A DNA stretch of 41,669 nt from JBCBJX01 sp038522735 (GTDB taxonomy: Bacteria > Pseudomonadota > Alphaproteobacteria > Caulobacterales > Parvularculaceae): the NCBI GenBank assembly GCA_038522735.1, contig JBCBJX010000016.1, positions 1-41,669 of the forward strand, given 5' to 3'. A model generated the notes under the pieces. The model saw only the letters and a program-made list of their open reading frames with translations. It was not told where the DNA came from and made no database searches. Both the position numbers and the translations under genes were made by a program. Positions 16,268 to 24,095 of this stretch are shown in pieces; within the stretch, counting starts at the first letter, position 1; every line of letters begins with the position of its first letter.

Positions 16268-18616
16268 TTAGAGCGAAGCACTAATGAGCCACGGCTGTAG
16301 TCGATCCCAAGCAAGACCAGCGAGGCGTTCAGATCGTTGCGCGATGAATTCAGCTGTCCAATTTTCAGAACGTTCGCAAAGCGCACGGGTCATCCGCAAA
16401 TAGCCTGAGCCGCTCAGAATTTCCGCCGCACGCTCCGAGAATTTGGCGTCTTCTTTGCTGATCTGTTTAAGCGTATCTGTGAAGACATCCTCCGTTTCGG
16501 CGGAAAGCGCACGGTAAATCAGCCGTTTCTGGGCCCAGGGACGATCGCTCGCGACTTTGTTCGGAAGGGACGGAAGCAGCGTCAGATTGCCAAGCTGATG
16601 CACCGTATCGGGATCTTCATAGATAGCTGCATCCCATCCGGAGAGCCCGTCGTTGCGTGTCTGTGGAGCGATGTGTTCGACTTCGAAGGCAGCGTCCCCC
16701 ATCCAAACATCATAAGAGACCATCGGGAATAGGTCTCGCCGGCCGCGGACAATGAGACCTGGCGTGTTGTTGTCGACTTCTGCGTCGTCTGACGCCAGAA
16801 TAAGCAGAAATCGAGAGACAGGTCGTGATTTGGAATAAATCGGCTGGCGCGCGGCTGATTTTACCCAATCATTCTTTTCGAGCAGTTTCTTCTCTTCAAG
16901 CAATGCCTTTAGCGCACGGAGATAGTTCGCATAAGAGACAATGCCCGTCTTGTCGCCCGGCGGCCTTGCCGATAAGGGCGGGACAGATCCGACGCCCTCG
17001 CGCATGATCTCGCGGTACTTGCTTTCGATGTTTCCCGTCGATCCGAAAGCACCGCGCCAGAGGATTGAGAAGGCCGCTGTAGCTTTGATTGCGCTCACAA
17101 ATGAGGCTGAGCGTTTGGCCTTTTCGGCGTCATCCGCCGCGTCCAGCGCTTGCCCGAAGAAGCGGCAAATCGGGGCTATGATGATACTGTGCTTCATGTC
17201 CTTCAGCAATTGAAGGCACAGAACCACGTCTGGATCGTTTATCCTCAACGACGTGAATGACGGCGGCGTGCCGACAGGCGCATCCCAGGCATCCGCCAGA
17301 AATTCTGCGGTATGTGCCAACCGACGCACGAAGGCTCGTTGCGATTTCAGCGAGTCTTTTATCTCCGTGAACTCGAACTCTCTGCGCAAATACTTCCGCT
17401 GAGCATTCAACTTTTTCTCCAGTTGCTCGCCGTTTTCGGCTAGGGCGAATGGGATTAACATCTCGGACGTCGCTTTCTGTTTCTTACTGGCGTCCTTGAA
17501 CTGGTCGAGATAACGCTCGATCCGTCCAACCTCTTCATATGACGGGGAGTGTTCGTACTTTTCGATACTCTCTGCGTCGATCACTTTCGGTTTGAATGTC
17601 TCGAAGGCTGTCAGCGGTTCGCCGGTCGTGTTGAGCGCTTCGAACATGTCGAAGGCGTCGTCCTCGCTTTTCGTTGTGACCACCGTGAAGGCCATGCGTT
17701 CGTTCAGGTAGCGGGCGAAGACGATTGTGGAGAGGAGTTCACAGTAGGCTTTATGGAGGGTGTCGGCATCTTCCGCCTGCGTCGTGACATAGGTGACGAC
17801 TTCGTCAGGGAACGGATAACCAAAAATGGCTTCTGCGAAGTCGGAAGAGGCGACGCACCCGAGAATGTCGAAATTTTCTTCCCCCGGAGGATTCAGCGCC
17901 GCGATTTTCTTGAGGCGGCGGGTGATATGGGTATACACGGACTGGACCCGGTTAAATCGGGCAATATCTTCGAGCCCTTCGCTGGGAGCCTCCGCCTTGA
18001 AAGCTTTCGACTGGCTTTTCTCGTGTTGAAAGTAGCTCCAAATCAGATGGGCGACTGGGCTGGTATATTCGCCTTGTCCTTGGCGCTTTGACCAAACGTC
18101 CAGATAGGACCGGATCAGACGCGGATAATAGCGATAATCCTCGTCCCCCGTTTTCATATCGAGGATGACGGTATCTTCGAGTAACGCCAGCAATTGCTGT
18201 GCTTGATCTGAGATCCAGGCGAAATGAGTGTCAGACTTTTTAGCAAAACGCGTGTGGGCTCTTCGGACTGTGTCATGAAGGGCGACGTTGGCCATCATGA
18301 AGGTTGAGATGCGTTGCTGGCCATCGATGATAGTCATGACCTTGGAGGGCATCTCGCTGTGATAGATCGGTTTGACCGTCTGGTGTTTTATATCATGGAT
18401 GGCGATGACGGTGCCGAGGAAACTGATGGTCTCCGGTCGTTTGAGGACCATCACCACCCCGTTCCTAGCGTCCTCAAACAAGCGATCGATATTCTCTCGA
18501 TCCCAGGAATACTCCCGCTGGTAAGCGGGAATATAGCAACCCTGACCATTCGTCATCAGAAAGTCGGAAGTGCTTTTGGCAGTGGCTTTAAAAGCGTTCT
18601 CGATGTCGATCGTCAT
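16268..18616 (-). CDS. sspE: SspE-like DUF262/DUF1524 restriction effector
   Basis: A 782-residue GmrSD-like protein. The N-terminal DUF262 domain has IPAYQREYSW at 29-38 and the nucleotide-binding IIDGQQRIST at about 96-105. The C-terminal DUF1524 HNH-type nuclease domain has VEHIAP at about 646-651 and GNLTLLPS roughly 25 residues later. SspE is the restriction partner of SspABCD: it senses phosphorothioate DNA, hydrolyses NTP and nicks unmodified phage DNA. It is encoded on the opposite strand to sspBCD, converging with it. The ATG at 18616 (GGAAA upstream) is preferred over a TTG at 18634, which lies in an upstream palindrome. All expected motifs are intact. Confidence 0.88.
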   Translation of the reverse strand: MTIDIENAFKATAKSTSDFLMTNGQGCYIPAYQREYSWDRENIDRLFEDARNGVVMVLKRPETISFLGTVIAIHDIKHQTVKPIYHSEMPSKVMTIIDGQQRISTFMMANVALHDTVRRAHTRFAKKSDTHFAWISDQAQQLLALLEDTVILDMKTGDEDYRYYPRLIRSYLDVWSKRQGQGEYTSPVAHLIWSYFQHEKSQSKAFKAEAPSEGLEDIARFNRVQSVYTHITRRLKKIAALNPPGEENFDILGCVASSDFAEAIFGYPFPDEVVTYVTTQAEDADTLHKAYCELLSTIVFARYLNERMAFTVVTTKSEDDAFDMFEALNTTGEPLTAFETFKPKVIDAESIEKYEHSPSYEEVGRIERYLDQFKDASKKQKATSEMLIPFALAENGEQLEKKLNAQRKYLRREFEFTEIKDSLKSQRAFVRRLAHTAEFLADAWDAPVGTPPSFTSLRINDPDVVLCLQLLKDMKHSIIIAPICRFFGQALDAADDAEKAKRSASFVSAIKATAAFSILWRGAFGSTGNIESKYREIMREGVGSVPPLSARPPGDKTGIVSYANYLRALKALLEEKKLLEKNDWVKSAARQPIYSKSRPVSRFLLILASDDAEVDNNTPGLIVRGRRDLFPMVSYDVWMGDAAFEVEHIAPQTRNDGLSGWDAAIYEDPDTVHQLGNLTLLPSLPNKVASDRPWAQKRLIYRALSAETEDVFTDTLKQISKEDAKFSERAAEILSGSGYLRMTRALCERSENWTAEFIAQRSERLAGLAWDRLQPWLISASL

Positions 18617-18631
18617 GGTCGTTTCCAGCCG

Positions 18632-18648
18632 CAAATGTGTTACATTTG
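18632..18648. promoter_or_regulatory. Inverted repeat upstream of sspE
   Basis: A perfect CAAATGT (18632-18638) GTT ACATTTG (18642-18648) repeat lies 15 bases before the sspE ATG, between promoter and start. It is a plausible repressor site controlling the nuclease separately from the modification genes. The TTTG-containing arms are only loosely like the TTTGCG array. Confidence 0.45.
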
Positions 18649-18848
18649 TTTGATTCTAAACGGTCTGGAAAGCGAATGCCGGATTTGAAAAATCCGATCC
18701 TCCCCAGGGCGCACGAAGAGAGCCAAATATACTATTCTCTGGCGTACCAGATGCGTGTTCAGTATTTGTGGCCGCCTTCACAAGGCTACGACTGTGATTC
18801 ACGTTGGCAAAATGTCATGATGACTCGTCGCAGTTGGGGGATCGAAAA

Positions 18849-19718
18849 ATGGCGAAATTGCAGTGGGTGGTGATAACTTGTGTCGGAAGCGTGGGCCTCG
18901 CTGCGGTCATCGTAGGCGGTCTGAACCTTCTGACGGATGTGGATGGCTGGAGAGCGGGTTTCGCCCGTATTTTGGTCCAGAAGGAAGGCGAGCATCTAGT
19001 TATTAGACCGCTCGTTTTTTGGCCTCTCCTCATCCTTCTCTTTGGCGCCTTCACATCCCTCGTCGCCGTCCGCGTTCCTGCGCTACGTAAACATTTGAAC
19101 CTCGAATCCTTCGTCGTGCCTGGAGAAATTGTCCCGCCGGGCAGCAATTATGTCGCTATACAGCAACGCTTCGTCGACAAGGTGGCGGAGACTAAGAAGG
19201 CGGCCCATAAACGCGTGGAGGTTTATGGTTTCACCTTCACGGCTTTCTGGCCGCTACTGCGTACCGAGGTACTGGAAAATGATGATGTTCGGGGTTGGAC
19301 TTTCGAGATCTACTACATCTCACCCGCACTCGTCAGAGCTCGCCCTGAGTTGTTTCAGTCGCAGTGGTTAAAGGATGTGACCGCGCAGGAAGCTAACATG
19401 CGGGATTGGTTAGAAAGATCAGAAAACAAGACCCGACTAGCCAACAGGGGCGTCAACATCATCCTGCGCGCCCATACCGTCGTACCGTTTGTGCATGGTA
19501 AGGTCTGGGGCGACGGTTCGGTATTCGTTCACATCGCTCATTGGGGCACGCCATCGGACGGCATCGAGTATCCGCGATCATTTCATTTGGTTTTTGAGGG
19601 AAATGACCGTCGTGGTGCGGCGAAATCATTTGCTTCACTTATGGAAAATTGGGGACGCAAGTATAAACATAATTGGGATTTGGAGCTGCATCCCAATCCT
19701 GTCGACAGACGGAGCTAG
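18849..19718 (+). CDS. Two-helix membrane protein with C-terminal soluble domain
   Basis: A 289-residue protein with two probable membrane helices (about 6-28 and 53-73) and a soluble domain of about 190 residues. Near the C-terminus is FVHGKVWGDGSVFV, which recalls the HxK signature of phospholipase-D-like domains, but the Asp spacing is one residue short and only one copy is present. I therefore treat the relation as weak. GGGGGA precedes the ATG at 18849 by about 7 bases. The gene diverges from sspE across 232 bases and ends 80 bases before the integrase stop. Its place between SspE and the integrase suggests cargo, possibly a membrane-bound effector, but the function is unknown. Confidence 0.7.
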   Translation: MAKLQWVVITCVGSVGLAAVIVGGLNLLTDVDGWRAGFARILVQKEGEHLVIRPLVFWPLLILLFGAFTSLVAVRVPALRKHLNLESFVVPGEIVPPGSNYVAIQQRFVDKVAETKKAAHKRVEVYGFTFTAFWPLLRTEVLENDDVRGWTFEIYYISPALVRARPELFQSQWLKDVTAQEANMRDWLERSENKTRLANRGVNIILRAHTVVPFVHGKVWGDGSVFVHIAHWGTPSDGIEYPRSFHLVFEGNDRRGAAKSFASLMENWGRKYKHNWDLELHPNPVDRRS

Positions 19719-19798
19719 CTTTTGGTTCCGAAAGCCTCTCTATCATATGATCCAAGTGAGCGTCGAGGGCCCTCGGTCTATCATTAAAGGAGCTGCTC

Positions 19799-20965
19799 CT
19801 ACGCCTCAGCACTCCGCTGAGACCGCCTCCGCCTTGGCAGCGCGCCATTCTTCGTAAGCTTCAGACTGTTGCTCCGCGTCGTCACGCGATTGAGCCAACG
19901 CCAGTTCTCGTATTTGTCCCCAGACTGACGAAGGTACGTATAGCGCTTTAGCGATATCCAGGATCTGTGACCCGACGTGGCGGCGACATGCGGGATATTG
20001 AAACCGAGTTCGAACAGGCGCGATACGCCGTCATGGCGGAGGTCGTGGAATCGTAAATCCTGAATGCCAAGCGTTTTGCAGGCGCGGGTAAACGAGGCGC
20101 TTATGGCGTCTGTCGTATAGGGGAATATCTGGTCAGCCATTTTCGGCATCGCTGAAATGATGGCGAACGCATTATCATCGAGGTCGCACCAGACGTGGTT
20201 TCCTTTTTTCTCGCCTGGGTTCTTCATGTCGCGAACGAGAACGCGACTATTGTCGGTATCAAGATCTTTCCATCGAATACGAATGATTTCTTCTTGGCGG
20301 CGCGTTGAGAAGATAGCGAACGCGATGATCCGATCCATCGGCACCGAGGAGGGGCGACGTGTCGAGCGCGTGGCGAAGTGCTCCATAAGCTTGTCGAGCT
20401 CTTCGAGCGTTGGGCGCCGGTCGCGCTCTATGCTTTTGCCGGTGATCCCCAATCGGTCCGTGACCTTGCGTGCGTCCTCCATGGCTTGGCTGTTGAGGGG
20501 ATAGTTCCAAGCCGGTTTCGCGATGGAGAAGACGGATCCGAGATGGGAAAGGTAGTTGCCGACGGTTTGGGGTGTGACGCCGCTTTTCGACTTCTGCTTC
20601 GCGAAGTCCACGATGTCGGCGCTCTTGATCGTCTCGCAGGGCATGTCGGCGATGTCGAACGCCAGGAGCGCTTTTAAAACCTGGGTTTTCGTTCGCCCCA
20701 TACTTTTGTGGCTGTCATGCACGTATCGGTCGATCGCGTCGCGCAGGGTCACTTTTCGCCGCGCGCCCGAGGTCGCGTCGTAGTTCTCAAGAGCATCCGG
20801 CCAGCTGAGGTACTCTTCTCGATCCTCGATCCAGGCTGCGGCCGTCGAGCGTCGCTCGAAGGTCTTGTTTTCTCGAACGATGACACGGCCGTCGCGTTTG
20901 ATATTGATCTGGGCGAGCCAGGCGGTAGATCCGTTCTTGCGTCGACGCTTTACGATGGAGCCCAT
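19799..20965 (-). CDS. int: Tyrosine recombinase/integrase, dusA-associated
   Basis: A 388-residue phage-type integrase. An N-terminal basic segment (SIVKRRRKNG) and arm-type/SAM-like binding region precede the catalytic domain. Catalytic residues visible are R223 (RRQEEI), K248, H307 and R310 (HDLRH), H333 (SGHRS) and Y342 (LKRYTYL). It lies 155 bases from dusA and points away from it. It should catalyse insertion and excision at the dusA 5' end. The 20-base-period GTACAACA repeats in front of it are candidate binding sites. No excisionase gene is visible nearby. The protein looks full length and intact. Confidence 0.9.
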   Translation of the reverse strand: MGSIVKRRRKNGSTAWLAQINIKRDGRVIVRENKTFERRSTAAAWIEDREEYLSWPDALENYDATSGARRKVTLRDAIDRYVHDSHKSMGRTKTQVLKALLAFDIADMPCETIKSADIVDFAKQKSKSGVTPQTVGNYLSHLGSVFSIAKPAWNYPLNSQAMEDARKVTDRLGITGKSIERDRRPTLEELDKLMEHFATRSTRRPSSVPMDRIIAFAIFSTRRQEEIIRIRWKDLDTDNSRVLVRDMKNPGEKKGNHVWCDLDDNAFAIISAMPKMADQIFPYTTDAISASFTRACKTLGIQDLRFHDLRHDGVSRLFELGFNIPHVAATSGHRSWISLKRYTYLRQSGDKYENWRWLNRVTTRSNSLKLTKNGALPRRRRSQRSAEA

Positions 20966-21015
20966 TGGGTGGCGCTTACACTTTCATGAAACCTGTAATA
21001 TCACGTGAAAAATCG

Positions 21016-21063
21016 GTACAACATGAGCTTTGAAAGTACAACATTTGTTGTACCGGTACAACA
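21016..21063. repeat. GTACAACA repeats at the attR side, 20-base period
   Basis: GTACAACA occurs directly at 21016-21023, 21036-21043 and 21056-21063, exactly 20 bases apart. An inverted copy TGTTGTAC lies at 21046-21053, so 21036-21053 is a perfect palindrome with a TT centre. The set lies between the integrase start and dusA, where arm-type integrase sites, excisionase sites or an integrase operator are expected. Confidence 0.7.
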
Positions 21064-21120
21064 AAATGGGCCAAAACAGGCAAAAACGAGACAAGGTCGG
21101 GCACGAAGGATGTGCTATAG

Positions 21121-22134
21121 GTGACTGAAAAAGAACAAAAATCAGCGATGAGCGAAAGTCACATATTTTGTATCGCGCCGATGATCGACTGGACGGACCG
21201 CCACTGCCGGTTCTTCCACCGGCGGCTGACGAGGCGCGCGCGGCTCTACACCGAGATGATCGTCGACGAGGCGATCCTGCGCGGCGACCGGGACCGGCTC
21301 CTCGGCTTCGATCCGGACGAGCATCCGGTCGCGATCCAGCTCGGCGGCTCCGATGCGGCGAAGCTCGCCGAGGCGGCGCGCATCGCCGAGGGGTATGGCT
21401 ATGATGAGATCAACCTGAATGTCGGCTGCCCGTCGGACCGGGTGCAGTCGGGAACCTTCGGCGCCTGCCTCATGAAGGAGCCGCAGACAGTGGCGCGCGC
21501 CGTGGAGGCGATGCGGGCCGCCGTCTCCGTTCCCGTTACCGTCAAATCCCGCATCGGCGTTGATGATCAGGAGGCGCGGGACAGCCTCTTCAGCTTCGTG
21601 CGGACAGTCGCCGACGCGGGTTGCGGGACGTTCATCGTCCACGCGCGCAAGGCGTGGCTGCAGGGTCTTTCGCCAAAGGAGAACCGGGAGATCCCGCCCC
21701 TCGATTACGGCCTCGTCGCCGAGCTGAAGGCGTCCCGCCCGGACCTGCAGATCATCCTCAATGGCGCGATCACGTCCATCGATGCGTGCAAGGAGCACCT
21801 TCGGACCTTCGACGGCGTGATGCTCGGCCGCGCGGCCTATGAAAGGCCGGCGCTCCTCGGCGAGGCGGATGCGGCGCTGTTCGCCGATCCGGCGCGCGTC
21901 TCGCCCTCCGCGGCGGCGGAGGCGATGATCCCCTATCTGGAGCGCCACGTCGCGGGCGGCGGGCGGCCGCATCAGGCGACCCGCCACATGCTCGGCCTCT
22001 TCCACGGGCGGCCGGGCGCGCGGGGCTGGCGGCGCATGCTGAGCGTCGAGGCGACAAAGCCGGGCGCGGACGCCTCGATCCTTCGCCGCGCCCTCGACGC
22101 GATGCCCCCCGCCGCCCTCGACGAAGCGGCCTGA
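21121..22134 (+). CDS. dusA: tRNA-dihydrouridine synthase A
   Basis: A 337-residue flavoprotein that reduces uridine to dihydrouridine in the D-loop of tRNAs. Signature segments are IAPMIDWTDRHCR at about 18-30, IQLGGSD, and the catalytic-cysteine loop NVGCPSDRVQ (C103). C-terminal RNA-binding features include HMLGLFHGRPGARGWR. I used the GTG at 21121 with GAAGGA about 10 bases upstream. An ATG at 21148 lacks a ribosome-binding site. The first 15-18 codons are AT-rich and then composition switches to the high-GC backbone, indicating that the integrated element supplies the present 5' end and promoter. The gene seems functional despite the insertion. Confidence 0.93.
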   Translation: MTEKEQKSAMSESHIFCIAPMIDWTDRHCRFFHRRLTRRARLYTEMIVDEAILRGDRDRLLGFDPDEHPVAIQLGGSDAAKLAEAARIAEGYGYDEINLNVGCPSDRVQSGTFGACLMKEPQTVARAVEAMRAAVSVPVTVKSRIGVDDQEARDSLFSFVRTVADAGCGTFIVHARKAWLQGLSPKENREIPPLDYGLVAELKASRPDLQIILNGAITSIDACKEHLRTFDGVMLGRAAYERPALLGEADAALFADPARVSPSAAAEAMIPYLERHVAGGGRPHQATRHMLGLFHGRPGARGWRRMLSVEATKPGADASILRRALDAMPPAALDEAA

Positions 22135-22139
22135 GCGCC

Positions 22140-22961
22140 GTGGACGCCGAACTCGCGCTGCTCGCCGGCGGGCTGCTCGTCGTCGGCCTCTTCGCCGGTC
22201 TCATCGGCGGGCTTTTCGGCATCGGCGGCGGCATCGTCATCGTCCCGGCGCTCTATGCGATCTTCCATGTGCTCGACGTCCCGGACGCGGTGAACATCAA
22301 GCTCGCAGTCGGCACGTCGCTCTCGACGATTCTCATCACGTCCTGGCGGTCGTTGAAGACCCATGCGGATCACGGGGCCGTCGATTTCGACATTCTGAAG
22401 AGCTGGGCGCCGTGGATCGCGGCGGGCGCGGCGGGGGGCGCGGTCGCGGCGCGGTTTCTCTCCGCAGACGTTCTGACGCTCGTCTTCGCCCTCGGCGCCC
22501 TCGCTGTCGCATTGCGTCGCGCGCTCGGCGGCGAGCCGGAGGAGCGACCGGACCGGGAGATGCCGACGGGCTTGGCGCGCGACGCGCTCGGTGCGGGAAC
22601 CGGTTTCGTCTCGGCGCTGATGGGGATCGGCGGCGGCGTCCTCGGCGTGATGATCATGACCGGCTTTGGGCGGCCGATCCATCGGGCGATCGCGACAGCC
22701 TCCGGCTTCGGCCTCGCCATCGCCGTTCCGGGCACGATCGGTTTCATCCTCGCCGGCCTCGGCGCAGAGGGGGCGCCGCCGCTCTCCGTCGGCTATGTGA
22801 ACCTCGCCGCATTCGCCTTGATCGCGCTCATGACGGCGGTGACGGCGCCCGTCGGCGCACGCCTCGCCCACCGTCTCGACAAACAACTCCTCTCGCGCGT
22901 GTTCGCCGTCTATCTGGCGCTGACGGCGGTGCTGCTGCTGCGCGACGTCTTAGCGGGATAG
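22140..22961 (+). CDS. TauE/SafE family permease
   Basis: A 273-residue membrane protein with about eight predicted helices and two internal repeats, each containing a GIGGG motif (FGIGGGIVIVP near 27-37 and MGIGGGVLGV near 161-170), the hallmark of TauE/SafE (DUF81) anion exporters. Members move sulfite, sulfoacetate or other small organic anions. The substrate here is not evident. It starts with a GTG 5 bases after the dusA stop, so it probably shares the dusA transcript. That transcript now begins inside the mobile element. Confidence 0.85.
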   Translation: MDAELALLAGGLLVVGLFAGLIGGLFGIGGGIVIVPALYAIFHVLDVPDAVNIKLAVGTSLSTILITSWRSLKTHADHGAVDFDILKSWAPWIAAGAAGGAVAARFLSADVLTLVFALGALAVALRRALGGEPEERPDREMPTGLARDALGAGTGFVSALMGIGGGVLGVMIMTGFGRPIHRAIATASGFGLAIAVPGTIGFILAGLGAEGAPPLSVGYVNLAAFALIALMTAVTAPVGARLAHRLDKQLLSRVFAVYLALTAVLLLRDVLAG

Positions 22962-23477
22962 CCCCGGCGGGCGCGGCGCGCGGTCGCCGAACCACCAGAG
23001 CGTCGCCGCCGTCGCGCAGTAGACGACGGAGGCGGTGAGATACCGGGCGAGGTCGGCGCGCTCGGCGTCGGCGAGGAATTCCGATTCCGTCAGCAAGCTG
23101 ATGTAGATGCCCGTCGCGACGGCCCAGAGGAGAAGCGTCAGGGTCGGCCGCACGAGGGCGCGAACGGCGTCGACCCACGGGTAGGAGGCCTTGAGGGCCG
23201 TCTCCGCCGCAACGGACCGGGCGAGGGCGCGGCCAGCCGCTTGTTCGCGGGTCTTCTCAAGATCCGCAGCCCGCGCCGCGGCCTGTTCGCGGCCTGATTG
23301 CTCCGCAAGCTGCAGCTCGTGCGCCCAGCGCTCCCGCTCGAAAGCGTTTGACTGCTCCGCCGCCAGCCGGTCCTGGCGCCGTTCAAAAAGCCCGATGAGG
23401 CGCCCGGCGACAGTGCCGAGAAGCCCCGTCGCGCCGCCTGCAAGAAGGCCGCCCACCGCTTCGGTCAAAGCATTCAT
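22950..23477 (-). CDS. Phage-type holin-like membrane protein
   Basis: A 175-residue protein: a Gly-rich amphipathic N-terminus (about 7-30), a long charged helical region rich in Glu, Arg and Ala (about 32-95), then WVDAVRALVRPTLTLLLW leading into two membrane helices (about 108-128 and 145-163) and a WWFGDR end. This plan, especially the RALVRP and WWFG motifs, is that of a common phage/GTA protein often labelled holin-like. I chose the ATG at 23477 because the frame upstream loses coding character. No strong ribosome-binding site is visible. It overlaps the 3' end of the convergent permease gene by 12 bases. Gene transfer agent lysis or an isolated phage relic are both possible. Confidence 0.7.
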   Translation of the reverse strand: MNALTEAVGGLLAGGATGLLGTVAGRLIGLFERRQDRLAAEQSNAFERERWAHELQLAEQSGREQAAARAADLEKTREQAAGRALARSVAAETALKASYPWVDAVRALVRPTLTLLLWAVATGIYISLLTESEFLADAERADLARYLTASVVYCATAATLWWFGDRAPRPPGLSR

Positions 23478-23524
23478 GGGGCGGAGTGTGCGTTGGCGCG
23501 CCGGCGCGGGGATTACCAGCCGCC

Positions 23525-23839
23525 TCACCCGCGCGGCGGCTGTCCGTGCACCATGGTCAGGAAGCGCAGTTTCGTGCCGGCGCGGCGGTGTTCGGAGATC
23601 GCCTGATACTCCGGGTCCTCGTACCAGGCCTTGGCGGCTTCGGCGCTCGGGAATTTGCCCATGATCACGCGGCCGGAGAGCGGCGCCTCGCCTTCGAAGG
23701 TGACGGGCGCGTCGTCGAAGGTGATGAATTCGCCCCCGTGCTTTTTGAGGATCGGGAAAAAGCCTTTTTCGTATTTCCGGTATTCGTCCGCGTCCGTGAC
23801 TTCGATATTGGCGATGAAATAGGCGGGGGTGTCGGTCAT
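23525..23839 (-). CDS. DUF1330 family protein
   Basis: A 104-residue dimeric alpha/beta-barrel-like (ferredoxin-fold) protein of the DUF1330 family. Typical features are the N-terminal AYFIANIEVTDADEYRKY, GKFPSAEAAKAWYEDPEYQ in the middle and a terminal strand. Function is unknown; relatives include small stress-related or degradative monooxygenase-like proteins. AAAGGAG lies about 7 bases before the ATG. It is followed 47 bases later by the holin-like gene in the same direction, without sign of a functional link. Confidence 0.88.
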   Translation of the reverse strand: MTDTPAYFIANIEVTDADEYRKYEKGFFPILKKHGGEFITFDDAPVTFEGEAPLSGRVIMGKFPSAEAAKAWYEDPEYQAISEHRRAGTKLRFLTMVHGQPPRG

Positions 23840-23931
23840 GGCGCGCTCCTTTTCTCGGAGCCATCATAGCCTCGCTATCGCTGGGCGCCGCCGTTGATCG
23901 CAGTTCCACCCGGCGTTCCAAATCGGTTCCA

Positions 23932-24094
23932 GCCGCCGTCCTTCGCGACGCCTCGCTCCTCGTCCTGAGGAGCCGCCGCCAGGCGGCGTCTCGAAGGGGC
24001 GAGGCTCTCAGGACGAAGGCCGTTTCTTCAGAACGTGGGAGCAGTCTTCGTCCTGAGGAGCCCGCGGAACGCGGGCGTCACGAAGGACGGCGGC
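23932..24094. repeat. Large palindromic intergenic repeat, family A copy 1
   Basis: Outer arms GCCGCCGTCCTTCGCGAC (23932-23949) and GTCACGAAGGACGGCGGC (24077-24094) are nearly perfect inverse copies. Between them are further hairpin pieces containing CGTCCTGAGGAG and CTCAGGACGAAG. The same outer arms recur at 30846-30988. It behaves like a dispersed REP/MITE-like chromosomal element of unknown function. Confidence 0.7.
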
Positions 24095-24095
24095 T

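Larger units (their letters stand above)
1..21180. mobile_element. Right-hand part of an ICE/IME-like element integrated at the 5' end of dusA
   Basis: The segment ends at a tyrosine integrase transcribed away from dusA. The start of dusA changes abruptly from AT-rich to GC-rich sequence at about 21,170-21,180. dusA is a known target of a family of dusA-associated integrases that insert near its start and leave the gene with a new 5' end. The left part has ICE-type genes (ArdC, DUF736, orphan methylase, toxin-antitoxin) and the right part carries the phosphorothioation cargo. I found no second copy of the dusA 5' sequence in the window, so the left end (attL) should lie before position 1. No conjugation genes are visible here, so ICE versus mobilisable island is undecided. 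The right boundary is accurate only to about 20 bases. Confidence 0.75.

Noticed and set aside
18849..19718. Phospholipase D call for the membrane protein
   Set aside because: Only one HGK motif, Asp spacing off by one and no second HKD, so it was kept as unknown.
23478..23921. Upstream extension of the holin-like gene to 323 codons
   Set aside because: The added part reads the DUF1330 gene out of frame. Coding character begins at the ATG at 23477.
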